From contig JADHOM010000009.1 of assembly GCA_016778985.1 (NCBI GenBank), positions 1 to 64,000 of the forward strand: DNA of 64,000 nt. Direction: 5' to 3'. The notes under the pieces were generated by a model. That model had not been told where the DNA came from and made no database searches. It was given only the letters and a program-made list of their open reading frames with translations. Position numbers and translations under genes: made by a program. Source of the DNA: Alphaproteobacteria bacterium (GTDB lineage Bacteria > Pseudomonadota > Alphaproteobacteria > Puniceispirillales > UBA1172). This document shows positions 10,430 to 19,369 of the stretch, in pieces (positions within the stretch are counted from its first letter, which is position 1; every line of letters starts with the position of its first letter).

Positions 10430-10897
10430 ATGCCTATATCAATGCTAAGCGAAGGCGACAAGGCCCCCGATTTCACCATTAAAACCGATGATGGTGAGTT
10501 CGCACTGAAAGACCAGACAGGCATGACTGTCGTCTTTTTCTTCCCTAAAGCTGATACATCTGGCTGCACCAAAGAGGCTATTGCTTTTTCCGGCCTGAAG
10601 AAAGAGTTTAATGCACTTAATGTTGCGGTTATTGGCATTTCCAAAGACAAAGCCGAGAAGCAGGGCAAGTTTAGAGCCAAGCATGAGCTGACTTGCGCGC
10701 TAGGCGCTGATGATGACAGTGATATCTGTGAGCAGTTCGGGGTCTGGGTCGAAAAATCTATGTATGGCCGGACATATATGGGTATTGCCCGCGCCACTTT
10801 TATCATTGATGCGGCAGGGGTTATTCAAAAAGCCTGGCCAAAGGTTAAAGTCCCCGGACATGCGGAAGAAGTATTAGCCACCGTCAAAGCGTTATAG
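10430..10897 (+). CDS. bcp: thioredoxin-dependent peroxiredoxin, BCP/PrxQ family
   Basis: A 155-aa cytosolic peroxidase reducing H2O2 and organic peroxides. It begins with GDKAPDFTIKTDDG. The peroxidatic cysteine lies in DTSGCTKEA, where the family usually has PGCT, so the preceding Pro is replaced by Ser. The usual resolving cysteine five residues later is missing (AIAFS). Other cysteines in ELTCALG and SDICEQFG could act as alternative resolvers, or the enzyme could work as a 1-Cys form. ATG 10430 is chosen over 10403 because AAGAAAGGA precedes it at 7 bp. It converges with prfB, 9 bp apart. Confidence 0.92.
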   Translation: MPISMLSEGDKAPDFTIKTDDGEFALKDQTGMTVVFFFPKADTSGCTKEAIAFSGLKKEFNALNVAVIGISKDKAEKQGKFRAKHELTCALGADDDSDICEQFGVWVEKSMYGRTYMGIARATFIIDAAGVIQKAWPKVKVPGHAEEVLATVKAL

Positions 10898-10906
10898 GTA
10901 TTACCC

Positions 10907-12013
10907 CTATTCAGTATTGCCCAAACGCTGCGCTAAACCGGCTTCCAGAAAATCGTCAATATCGCCGTCAAGCACCCCTTGGGCGTTGCCTTTTTCGACT
11001 TGTGTCCGCAAATCTTTAACCATCTGATAGGGGTGCAAGACATATGATCTGATCTGATTGCCCCAGCCAATATCTGTCTTGGCGGCACTTGTCGTATTAG
11101 CCTCAGCTTCGCGGCGTTGTAATTCTGCCTCATAGAGCCGCGCTTTCAGCATGTTATAGGCGGTAGCGCGATTGCGATGTTGGGAGCGATCATTCTGGCA
11201 CTGCACGACAATGCCTGTCGGGATATGGGTGATGCGGATAGCCGAGTCTGTTTTATTGACATGCTGGCCACCAGCACCAGACGCCCGATAAGTATCTATA
11301 CGCAAATCCTTTTCCTCAAACTCGACCTCAATCGTGTCATCAACAACCGGATAAACCCAGACAGAGGCGAAACTGGTATGGCGCCGCGCCGAGCTATCAT
11401 ATGGTGAGATGCGAACTAATCTATGGACACCTGATTCCGTTTTCATCCAGCCATAGGCACGCTCACCACTAAACCGCATCGTTACCGATTTAACCCCTGC
11501 CTCTTCACCGGGGCTTTCTTCGATATAGTCTATCTTATAGCTATGCTGTTCAGCCCAGCGGTAATACATCCTGACCAGCATTTCTGCCCAATCTTGAGCT
11601 TCTGTGCCGCCAGCCCCGGCATTAATCTCGATAAAGCAGTCATTATTATCTGCCTCACCCGATAGCAGACTTTCCAGTTGTTTGCGGCCAGCCAGATGTT
11701 CGAGTTCAGTTAACTGCTGCATCGTTTCAGCAATCAGATCATCATCACCTTCGTCTTCGGCCATGGCAATCATTTCAAGCGCGTCATCAAGCTGTTTGGC
11801 AATCTCATTGACAGCATTAATCATGACTTCAAGGCTATTTTTCTCACGCATGACCGATTGTGCTTTTTGCTGGTTATTCCAGAGATTTTGATCCTCAGCT
11901 AAGACTTGCAATTCAGCCAGTCTGGCTTGGCTTTTTTCCCAATCAAGATGCTGCCTTAATAAAGACAGGCTTGAACGGATGGCGTCGGCTTTATGTTCTG
12001 TTTCTGCACTCAT
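10907..12013 (-). CDS. prfB: peptide chain release factor 2
   Basis: Recognises UAA and UGA and triggers peptidyl-tRNA hydrolysis on the ribosome. At 368 aa it has the RF2 layout: N-terminal helical domain, codon-recognition motif at 203-205 reading SPY instead of the textbook SPF, and the catalytic GGQ at 248-250 in SGAGGQHVNKTDSA. The gene is one uninterrupted frame, so the autoregulatory +1 programmed frameshift known from E. coli prfB is absent. It lies downstream of the PBP1a gene with a 100-bp gap and could be co-transcribed with it. Confidence 0.96.
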   Translation of the reverse strand: MSAETEHKADAIRSSLSLLRQHLDWEKSQARLAELQVLAEDQNLWNNQQKAQSVMREKNSLEVMINAVNEIAKQLDDALEMIAMAEDEGDDDLIAETMQQLTELEHLAGRKQLESLLSGEADNNDCFIEINAGAGGTEAQDWAEMLVRMYYRWAEQHSYKIDYIEESPGEEAGVKSVTMRFSGERAYGWMKTESGVHRLVRISPYDSSARRHTSFASVWVYPVVDDTIEVEFEEKDLRIDTYRASGAGGQHVNKTDSAIRITHIPTGIVVQCQNDRSQHRNRATAYNMLKARLYEAELQRREAEANTTSAAKTDIGWGNQIRSYVLHPYQMVKDLRTQVEKGNAQGVLDGDIDDFLEAGLAQRLGNTE

Positions 12014-12113
12014 GATTGCTGTTAACGCAGTTTACCCTGTTCTGGCAAGACACTACTGCATTTCCCTTTACATTATACGATGCTGATATTGCTATGATTC
12101 TGAAAAGATAAAT

Positions 12114-14600
12114 CTAATATAAGCTTGGAATATCCAATTCTCCTTGGTTAGCCGTATCACTATCGGCACCAATAATAACGTCTTGACTGGCCGCAAATAA
12201 CGGCTCTTGGCCAAACTTGAAGGCTTCGACCATGCTATCAGGTTCATCAGGTGAGGTGCGAATACCGGTCTTGGCATTGATGGTATAAAGATTGATATTA
12301 TTTGGACGGCGAAATGGAATTTGCGGGCGATCTTTCATGGCGGCAACAATAAAGTTTTCAAAAATTGGCACTGCTACTGTTGACCCTGTTTCATTCTTGC
12401 CTAATGGCTTCAACCGATCAAATCCAACATAAACACCAACCGCCAGATCAGGCGTAAAGCCAATAAACCAGCCATTCGTGTTATCATTCGTTGTGCCAGT
12501 TTTGCCAGCTATGGCAAAATCAATTTCGCTCATTCGTCTAGCCGTCCCGCGCTTAACCACGCCTTCTAGCATAGATACCATTTGATAGGCTGAGGCTTCG
12601 TCAGTGACTGTGATCCGGTTATCGATCAAAACTGGCGGTGAATGGTAATCATCGGCTTTGATATCCATGAGCTGGCATCCCTCACACTGACGATTATCAT
12701 GGCGATAAATTGTCTGCCCATATCTGTCTTGGACACGGTCAATAATGCTCGGTTTAATATAATGACCGCCATTGACTATCATCCCATATGCCGCCGTCAT
12801 CCGGAGCAAGGTTGTCTCGCCAGCGCCTAAAGACATGGACAGATATTCTGGCAATTCTGGGTCAATGCCAAAACGCCGTGCATAATCTTGAATATTTGGC
12901 ATACCGACCTGCATGGCTAATCGTGCTGTCATCAGGTTACGCGACTGTTCAATCCCTAATCGCATAATGCTAGGGCCATAAAACCGTTTGGTATAATTGG
13001 CAGGTTTCCATTTCGGCAATCCCGGCCCTTGATCAACCACCAATGGGGCATCCAATATCTTGGTGACAGGGGAATAGCCCTCATCAAGTGCCGCCAGATA
13101 AACAAAAGGCTTAAAAGCTGACCCCGGTTGCCGATAGGCTTGGGTGGCGCGATTAAACTCACTCTCTAGTGAATTAAAGCCGCCTGTCATGGCTAGAACA
13201 CGGCCAGTATGCGGGTCCATCGCAACAATGGCACCTTGCACTAATGGCACTTGACCTAATGCCCATGTCGCTTCCGTTAGTTTCAGGTCTGGATATCTTT
13301 TGAACCGATCCAAGGCGGTTTCAGGCCGCTGAACAACAATAATATCACCAACCGATAAAGCATCATCCAGCCGGGTCAGCGGATCACCTCTCACGCCTTT
13401 ACCATCACGCGGCGGATAAGCCCAATCAGCAAGCGCAAATGGAATCTCACCTGCTGTCAAGATATCGCCGTGCTGATCTGAGCTAAGGATCATGATTTGA
13501 GCGGTTTTTTGATTTACCGCGGTCACAACCGCAGGATAACGTGCTGTAATCAAGGTTTTGCGATAAGGTGCTAGCGCCTCAACAAGCGCAGGTTGCGGCA
13601 AATCATTAAGATCAATCTGCCCAAGCGCACCGCGCCAGCCCTGACGTTTATCAAGCGCTTCAAGTCCATTAATTAAAGCTTCATCGGCGAGGGCTTGTAG
13701 CTCTGGGTCAACTGATGTCCGAACCGATAGCCCACTTTCATAAAGCGCATCATCACCAAAAGTATTGGCAATCTCACGTCTCACTTCTTCAACAAAAAAT
13801 GGAGCGTCAGCGCCATCACTGCCACTTCTAGCCTTGATCACCAGCGGCTCATTGACGGCGGCGGCTTCTTCAGCCTTGGTGATATAGCCATTTTCACGCA
13901 TCTGGCCAAGCACCCAGTTCCGGCGCATGACGGCGGCCGCATATTTTCGGGTCGGGTGGTAGTTATTCGGGGCTTTCGGCAAGGCAGCGAGATATGCGGC
14001 TTCCGACAGTGTTAATTGATCAAGCGGCTTATCAAAATAATTCAACGATGCAGCGGCAACACCATAACTGCCAAAGCCGAGATAAATCTCATTCAAATAT
14101 AATTCGAGAATTCGGTCTTTATCAAACGCCCGTTCAATCCGCAAAGCGAGGATCGCTTCTTTAACCTTACGTTTATATGATAACTCATTTGTCAGCAGAA
14201 AGTTTTTGGCTACCTGTTGAGTGATTGTTGATGCGCCGATGGGTCGCCTACTGCTGCCTAGATTTGCTAGATTGGTTGTCATGGCCCTGGCAACTGCCCA
14301 TAAATCAATGCCGAAATGATTATAAAACCCTTTATCCTCTGCCGACAGAAACGCATAAATCACTGGTTTGGGGATAGAGTTTATGGGAATAAAGACCCGC
14401 TTTTGGGTCGCAAATTCCGCCAGCAAAGCACCATTGCCAGCATGAACTCGCGTTAACACAGGCGGCTCATATTTGGCTAATTGGTGATGATCGGGCAAAT
14501 CACGGCCAAAATGCCAGAACACCATCACCATGGAAATGATGCCGAGGACAGCCATAAATAGACCTAGGCTGATTAATCGGATCAACCACTTGACTAACAT
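12114..14600 (-). CDS. mrcA: penicillin-binding protein 1A, bifunctional
   Basis: Inner-membrane peptidoglycan polymerase and cross-linker, 828 aa from this start. It has an N-terminal membrane segment, then a GT51 glycosyltransferase domain with EDKGFYNHFGID (around residue 88), GASTITQQVAKN and KEAILALRIER. An OB-like insert precedes the transpeptidase domain with active-site Ser in PGSAFKPF (about 494), SRN (about 553) and KTGTT (about 698). The frame extends to 14654, but ATG 14600 has GAGGTCAGA upstream. Downstream of the amidase gene: two cell-wall genes in a row. Confidence 0.93.
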   Translation of the reverse strand: MLVKWLIRLISLGLFMAVLGIISMVMVFWHFGRDLPDHHQLAKYEPPVLTRVHAGNGALLAEFATQKRVFIPINSIPKPVIYAFLSAEDKGFYNHFGIDLWAVARAMTTNLANLGSSRRPIGASTITQQVAKNFLLTNELSYKRKVKEAILALRIERAFDKDRILELYLNEIYLGFGSYGVAAASLNYFDKPLDQLTLSEAAYLAALPKAPNNYHPTRKYAAAVMRRNWVLGQMRENGYITKAEEAAAVNEPLVIKARSGSDGADAPFFVEEVRREIANTFGDDALYESGLSVRTSVDPELQALADEALINGLEALDKRQGWRGALGQIDLNDLPQPALVEALAPYRKTLITARYPAVVTAVNQKTAQIMILSSDQHGDILTAGEIPFALADWAYPPRDGKGVRGDPLTRLDDALSVGDIIVVQRPETALDRFKRYPDLKLTEATWALGQVPLVQGAIVAMDPHTGRVLAMTGGFNSLESEFNRATQAYRQPGSAFKPFVYLAALDEGYSPVTKILDAPLVVDQGPGLPKWKPANYTKRFYGPSIMRLGIEQSRNLMTARLAMQVGMPNIQDYARRFGIDPELPEYLSMSLGAGETTLLRMTAAYGMIVNGGHYIKPSIIDRVQDRYGQTIYRHDNRQCEGCQLMDIKADDYHSPPVLIDNRITVTDEASAYQMVSMLEGVVKRGTARRMSEIDFAIAGKTGTTNDNTNGWFIGFTPDLAVGVYVGFDRLKPLGKNETGSTVAVPIFENFIVAAMKDRPQIPFRRPNNINLYTINAKTGIRTSPDEPDSMVEAFKFGQEPLFAASQDVIIGADSDTANQGELDIPSLY

Positions 14601-14764
14601 TCTGACCTCAATCCTTGCTCCATTTATTTTGCCCCGAAAGGCGCTGGAATCCATAATGATTATTTACATTACCTATTTGTAATGCTGATGACAATTTATC
14701 CTATATATCACCAAAAGATGACCTTTTTGTGGTGTCCATATCGCGGCCATGAACAGGGGATCAT

Positions 14765-16150
14765 TTATTGTTCAATTTCTATATTTACGCTGGAATTATT
14801 TTGATTATTTTCAAGAAAAGCGATTACCGCTTTGGTCACTCGCGTCATAATCTCTTTACGGTATGATGCGTTGATCAGGTTACGCTCATCTTGAGAGTTG
14901 GTTAAAAATCCCATCTCAATCAGAACCGATGGAATATCTGGCGATTTGAGGACGGCAAATCCAGCAAACCGGTGGCCACGTTTTAAGGTGGGCAGACCTT
15001 CAAACTCATCAACCAATTGCTGAGCCAGGTAACTAGACTGATTCATTGCCTCACGCTGAAATATTCCTAATAATGCAGGCGTGATCTCTGGATCAGTCGC
15101 ACCCAGATCAGGGCCGCCGATTAAATCGGCTTTATTCTCCCTAGAGGCCAGCAAAGCGGCTTCTTTATCTGATGCCGTGTCGGAAAGGGTGAACACGGAT
15201 ACCCCACGGGCTTTTTTAGAAGGTGCCGCATCAGCATGGATTGAGATAAATATATCGGCTTGATGCTGGCGGGCTAGTTCTATGCGTTTGCGTAAGTGTA
15301 AAAACGTGTCGGTATTGCGAGACAGGACTACACGGACATTGCCCGTGGCTTCGAGTTGATCAGCTAATTCGCGTGCCGCTTTCAGCACAATATCCTTTTC
15401 TTTATAACCATTTAGGCTAATCGCACCAGGGTCTTTGCCGCCATGCCCGGGGTCAATAAAGACGACCCATTTCTGCCCTTTTAGCACTGGTTCAACAGGT
15501 CTAGTCCCGGGGATATCAACCTGAGCAGATTGGCTTGCCACAGCAGATGGCAGTGTTGTTGATAGGATTGGTGGGGGCGGCCGTTTAATTGGCACTGGCA
15601 CACCAGCATGTGGCGCCGCCTGATTATTGGTCTGAGCCTGATTATCAGAAGCCGCCGCCGATGATGGCAAATTGAGTTTCTGATTATCTAGTAACGCCCG
15701 CGCCACCAGTCGGAATGACGTTTCGCCGCGATCAGCAACATCAATCACCAACCGATGCTTGCCGTCGCGTGGCGGCAGCCAGAAAATCTGTTCAGGGACG
15801 GCAGGCCCGTCAAGATCAAATACCAATCTGGATACATTTGGCGCCGGCACTCCATAGCGATAGCGTTTGATCAAAGGGGCTGTTAAGGCACCTGATATTG
15901 GCTGGTTTTCAACCCGCCAGCGACTTTCTGGAAAATCAATCACTAACCGATGGGGGTCAACCAGGAGCAGCATTCGGACAGGTACAGGCTCGGATGTTTC
16001 AATAACAAGCCGCGACGCATTATCAAGCTGTCCACTGCGCAAATCTGAGATCAGTAATGGCTCTGCCATTGCCGTTTTCAAAGGCATGATAGGCATAGCG
16101 ACCGATAAAAACATCAGCCAAATGATGATCTGTCGGCAGATTGCGTTCAT
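14765..16150 (-). CDS. amiC: N-acetylmuramoyl-L-alanine amidase with AMIN domain (AmiC-like)
   Basis: Periplasmic Zn amidase cleaving the stem peptide from MurNAc during cell separation. About 460 aa: a signal peptide (hydrophobic IIIWLMFLSVAMPIMPLKTAMA), an AMIN domain that targets septal peptidoglycan, a Pro/Ala-rich linker, and a C-terminal Amidase_3 domain with FIDPGHGGKDPGAI (Zn His), ISIHADA and IEMGFLTN (catalytic Glu). ATG 16150 is the first ATG, but an in-frame TTG at 16156 has AAAGGA 8 bp upstream and may be the true start. Probably transcribed with PBP1a. Confidence 0.92.
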   Translation of the reverse strand: MNAICRQIIIWLMFLSVAMPIMPLKTAMAEPLLISDLRSGQLDNASRLVIETSEPVPVRMLLLVDPHRLVIDFPESRWRVENQPISGALTAPLIKRYRYGVPAPNVSRLVFDLDGPAVPEQIFWLPPRDGKHRLVIDVADRGETSFRLVARALLDNQKLNLPSSAAASDNQAQTNNQAAPHAGVPVPIKRPPPPILSTTLPSAVASQSAQVDIPGTRPVEPVLKGQKWVVFIDPGHGGKDPGAISLNGYKEKDIVLKAARELADQLEATGNVRVVLSRNTDTFLHLRKRIELARQHQADIFISIHADAAPSKKARGVSVFTLSDTASDKEAALLASRENKADLIGGPDLGATDPEITPALLGIFQREAMNQSSYLAQQLVDEFEGLPTLKRGHRFAGFAVLKSPDIPSVLIEMGFLTNSQDERNLINASYRKEIMTRVTKAVIAFLENNQNNSSVNIEIEQ

Positions 16151-16734
16151 ATTCAATGTAGCTATCCTTTTCCAATAGACCAATTTATGACGCTTTTACA
16201 TCTGGCTTACTTGAGCAGTTTCAAAATACCAAGCCAAACAGTTGCGTTCTAGCATTTAGTTATTTTAATTGTATATCATCTTATGAACAGATATAAGGGA
16301 ATAGATGGAATTCTTCGCAGATAGCATATGTGATCGCGCATGAGACAGCGATCAATAGAAAATAGCTATCTGACTGAGATAAAGCGCTTATGGTGATGTA
16401 ACCAGAAAGCGGCTTGTCCAACAGCTTTTTTTATCAGCGCTTTGCTATTCGGTAAGGCATTGGTGGAAAAAACGGTTTTGTTGATCGGCGGCCATATCAT
16501 GACCATGATGTTGCCAAAGATTGTGTTTAATCAACGGAGAAACTGATGTTTCTCCTTAACCAGAGCGCGATAACATGACACTCGGCATAGCCAACAGAAC
16601 ATTCGATACGCAGGCGAGTAGCCAGCCTCTATCTGTTGTCAGCCCATTCATGATAAGCCGACATCTGGTATATTCTTCATCCATGCGCAGAGGTAAAATG
16701 CCTGCGGCATGCGATGTCACAGAAAGTTATTTTT
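16151..16734. other. long intergenic region, probable rne 5' leader
   Basis: A 584-bp stretch between divergent amiC and rne with no credible gene on either strand. It should hold both promoters and, by analogy with the self-regulated rne transcripts of other proteobacteria, a structured rne leader. Two hairpins can be read directly: a perfect 8-bp stem at 16536-16555, and ATGCC-TGC-GGCAT at 16698-16710, just before the start codon. No sequence similarity to the E. coli rne leader is claimed. Confidence 0.5.
16536..16555 (+). promoter_or_regulatory. perfect hairpin in putative rne leader
   Basis: GGAGAAAC (16536-16543), loop TGAT, GTTTCTCC (16548-16555): an 8-bp perfect stem with a tetraloop. 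It is followed by TTAACC and not a T run, so it is a poor intrinsic terminator. It may be an RNase E-sensing or stabilising leader structure; this is inference. Confidence 0.45.
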
Positions 16735-19287
16735 ATGTCCAAAAAACTATTGATAGATGCTCGTCAGGCGGACGAGACACGCGTTGTCCTACTTAATGAA
16801 AATGTTATTGAGGATGTCGATTACGAGATCAGCCACCGTAAACAATTAAAAGGCAATATTTATCTTGCGAAAGTCACCCGCGTTGAGCCTTCGCTACAAG
16901 CGGCATTTGTTGAATATGGCGGCAATCGGCAGGGATTTTTAGCATTTAGTGAAATCCACCCTGATTATTATCGGATACCAGTCGAGGATCGTGAAAAAAT
17001 ACTGGCAGAACAGAGCGACAGTGGTGACGTTAACGGCTCTGACAAAGATGCTGACGCTGATGCCGTATCTGATGAAGATGCCCCAGAAAATGGATCAGAA
17101 AATGCCCCAGAAAATGCATCAGAAAATGCTGCTGATAGTGATAATCTAGATGCTGATAACGGAGTTGATTTTGACGCTGAAGATGAGCGTGAGCGCAAGC
17201 GCCGCTTTGATAAATTCCGCAAACATTACAGTATCCAGGAAGTCATCTCACGCCGGCAAATCCTTTTAGTACAAGTTGTTAAAGAAGAACGCGGCAATAA
17301 AGGCGCCGCGCTTACCACCTATATGTCGCTGGCTGGCCGCTATTGTGTGCTTATGCCAAACACTTATCATAATGGTGGTGTTAGCCGTAAGATCAGCGAT
17401 CCGGCTGACCGCAAAAAGCTGAAAACCATTGTTAACGGGCTTAATGTGCCATCAGGCATGGCTGTCATTGTGCGTACCGCAGGCTCAAAACGCACGAAAG
17501 CCGAGATTACCCGTGATTATAATTATTTGTTGCGGCAGTGGAATGATATCAGGGAAAAAACGCTAGAATCCTCGGCTCCTACCATTATTCACGAGGAAGG
17601 TAATCTGATCAAACGGTCTATCCGTGATTACTACACATCGGAAATTGAGGAAGTGATTGTTGAGGGCGATGATGGCTATAAAGCAGCGCGCGCTCATATG
17701 AAAAATCTCATGCCAACGCATGTTAAAAAGATCAAGCAATATAAGGATGAGGTTAATCACTTGTTTCAGGCGCATCGCGTCGAGAATATGATAGCGGCGA
17801 TGCATGACCCTGAGGTGACGCTGAAATCTGGTGGCTATATTGTCATCAATCAGACCGAAGCGCTTGTCGCCATTGATGTTAACTCTGGCAAGGCCACGCG
17901 TGAGCGTAATATCGAAGAAACTGCCCTTAAAACAAATGTCGAGGCGGCGGTAGAAATTGCTCGCCAGTTGAAATTGCGTGACCTATCGGGGTTAGTCGTC
18001 ATTGACTTTATCGACATGGAGATTACACGCAATAAAAATACGGTTGAGCGTAAACTGAAAGAGGCCATGAAAGTCGACAGGGCGCGCGTTCAGATTGGCA
18101 GTATTAGCCAGTTTGGTTTGCTTGAGATGTCGCGCCAGCGCTTACGCCCAAGCCTTACCGAAGCGGTATCTGATATCTGTCCACATTGCCATGGCACTGG
18201 CCGTATTAGGTCAGTAGAAAGCGCCGCCTTAGCCATCATTCATCAGATCGAAGCTGAGGTAGCGCGGAAGCCGCGCAAAAAACTGACAGTTGCTATGGCC
18301 GCCGAAGTCGCGCTTTATATTCTTAACCATAAACGCGACTTGATCCTTGATCTTGAAACCCGTTATGACCTGATGATTGTGTTGGATCAGGATAATAGCC
18401 TGCTGCCACCTGATATTCGGTTCGATGGTATTTCAGAAAAACAAGAACAGCCTGAACGCAAAAAAGCTAAACCTGAACCAGCTAGCAAAGGCGCGACAAA
18501 TCACCCAGAGACCGCCAACCCATCAGATGATGATGAGGAGAATAAGCCGAAACGCCGGCGTCGCCGCGGTAAGCGTGGTGGCCGCAGACGCAATCGCCGT
18601 GATGAGGATACCGTAGATACAGCAGTTGCAGAAAACAGCAATAGTGATGCCAATACGACATCTGAAGATGCTTCTAATGATACAGCAGATGGTGATACCG
18701 CCAATGGTGATAACAACAGCAAAAAAGATGCTGATGCAAATCAGGCAGAAAAATCAACTAAGACAGGCCGCTCACGGCGCCGTAAGCCAACTGCCAAAGC
18801 TGATACTGATGCTGAAAATACCGTAACAGAAACCGCGGCAGAGACGTCGACTGACGCCGGTAATGCTAATGCTGATAATGATAGCGCAGAAAAGCCAGCA
18901 AAAACGTCATCCAGGCGGAAGCCATCACCACGCAAAAAAGCATCAGATACTGAAACTGCCGATAGTGGCGGCGATGACGCGACAGCTAAACCTGCCCCTA
19001 AAAGAGGCCGTCGCAAGAAAGCCGATAGCTTATCTGAGGCGGCATTATCAGCATCTGGCACAGATGGCGCAGATAAACTAACAGAGGATGCGCCAAAATT
19101 AGCAAAACCGAAGCACGCGCCTCGCAAAACAAAAGCCGCTACTGCTGAAACAAATAGTGCTGACACAACCACCGCAGATAACCCAGCAAGTGATAACCGC
19201 GCGAACGCAAGTTCAGCGGAAATACAGGTCGTTGACGTTAATACCGTATCTAGTGAAACCAAAAAGAAAGGATGGTGGTCACGCTAA
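16735..19287 (+). CDS. rne: ribonuclease E
   Basis: Endoribonuclease organising RNA decay and rRNA/tRNA processing. 850 aa from ATG 16735 (MSKKLLIDA is the family start; ATG 16714 only adds seven residues). The S1 domain is split by an acidic Asp/Glu/Ala/Asn-rich insert (about 92-155, with repeats of the ENAPENASEN kind). The catalytic core follows (LVAIDVNSGK, VVIDFIDME), then the Zn-link CPHCHGTGR near residue 482. From about 565 to the end the tail is disordered, alternating basic (RRRRRGKRGGRRRNRR) and acidic blocks, the place where degradosome partners and RNA bind in relatives. The final residues KKGWWSR resemble a conserved end. Confidence 0.95.
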   Translation: MSKKLLIDARQADETRVVLLNENVIEDVDYEISHRKQLKGNIYLAKVTRVEPSLQAAFVEYGGNRQGFLAFSEIHPDYYRIPVEDREKILAEQSDSGDVNGSDKDADADAVSDEDAPENGSENAPENASENAADSDNLDADNGVDFDAEDERERKRRFDKFRKHYSIQEVISRRQILLVQVVKEERGNKGAALTTYMSLAGRYCVLMPNTYHNGGVSRKISDPADRKKLKTIVNGLNVPSGMAVIVRTAGSKRTKAEITRDYNYLLRQWNDIREKTLESSAPTIIHEEGNLIKRSIRDYYTSEIEEVIVEGDDGYKAARAHMKNLMPTHVKKIKQYKDEVNHLFQAHRVENMIAAMHDPEVTLKSGGYIVINQTEALVAIDVNSGKATRERNIEETALKTNVEAAVEIARQLKLRDLSGLVVIDFIDMEITRNKNTVERKLKEAMKVDRARVQIGSISQFGLLEMSRQRLRPSLTEAVSDICPHCHGTGRIRSVESAALAIIHQIEAEVARKPRKKLTVAMAAEVALYILNHKRDLILDLETRYDLMIVLDQDNSLLPPDIRFDGISEKQEQPERKKAKPEPASKGATNHPETANPSDDDEENKPKRRRRRGKRGGRRRNRRDEDTVDTAVAENSNSDANTTSEDASNDTADGDTANGDNNSKKDADANQAEKSTKTGRSRRRKPTAKADTDAENTVTETAAETSTDAGNANADNDSAEKPAKTSSRRKPSPRKKASDTETADSGGDDATAKPAPKRGRRKKADSLSEAALSASGTDGADKLTEDAPKLAKPKHAPRKTKAATAETNSADTTTADNPASDNRANASSAEIQVVDVNTVSSETKKKGWWSR

Positions 19288-19304
19288 TCTAGTGGCTACC
19301 ACCA
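19273..19304 (+). terminator. weak hairpin at the end of rne
   Basis: TGGTGGT (19273-19279) can pair with ACCACCA (19298-19304) across the rne stop codon. The tail lacks a strong T run (CCCTATTGTCTTAATT), but a T6 follows at about 19340. It sits between convergent rne and the aminotransferase gene, so some terminator is expected here; this one is a weak candidate. Confidence 0.25.
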
Positions 19305-19369
19305 CCCTATTGTCTTAATTAGGTTCTCTTAATTGGGCTTTTTTGGAAAGATATATGATATCGCTACAT

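Noticed and set aside
16575-16796. 73-aa ORF before rne
   Set aside because: Overlaps the rne start in another frame, no ribosome-binding site or domain.
18741-19262. 173-aa minus-strand ORF
   Set aside because: Antisense to the low-complexity rne tail; Ser/Ala-rich composition comes from the repetitive coding strand.
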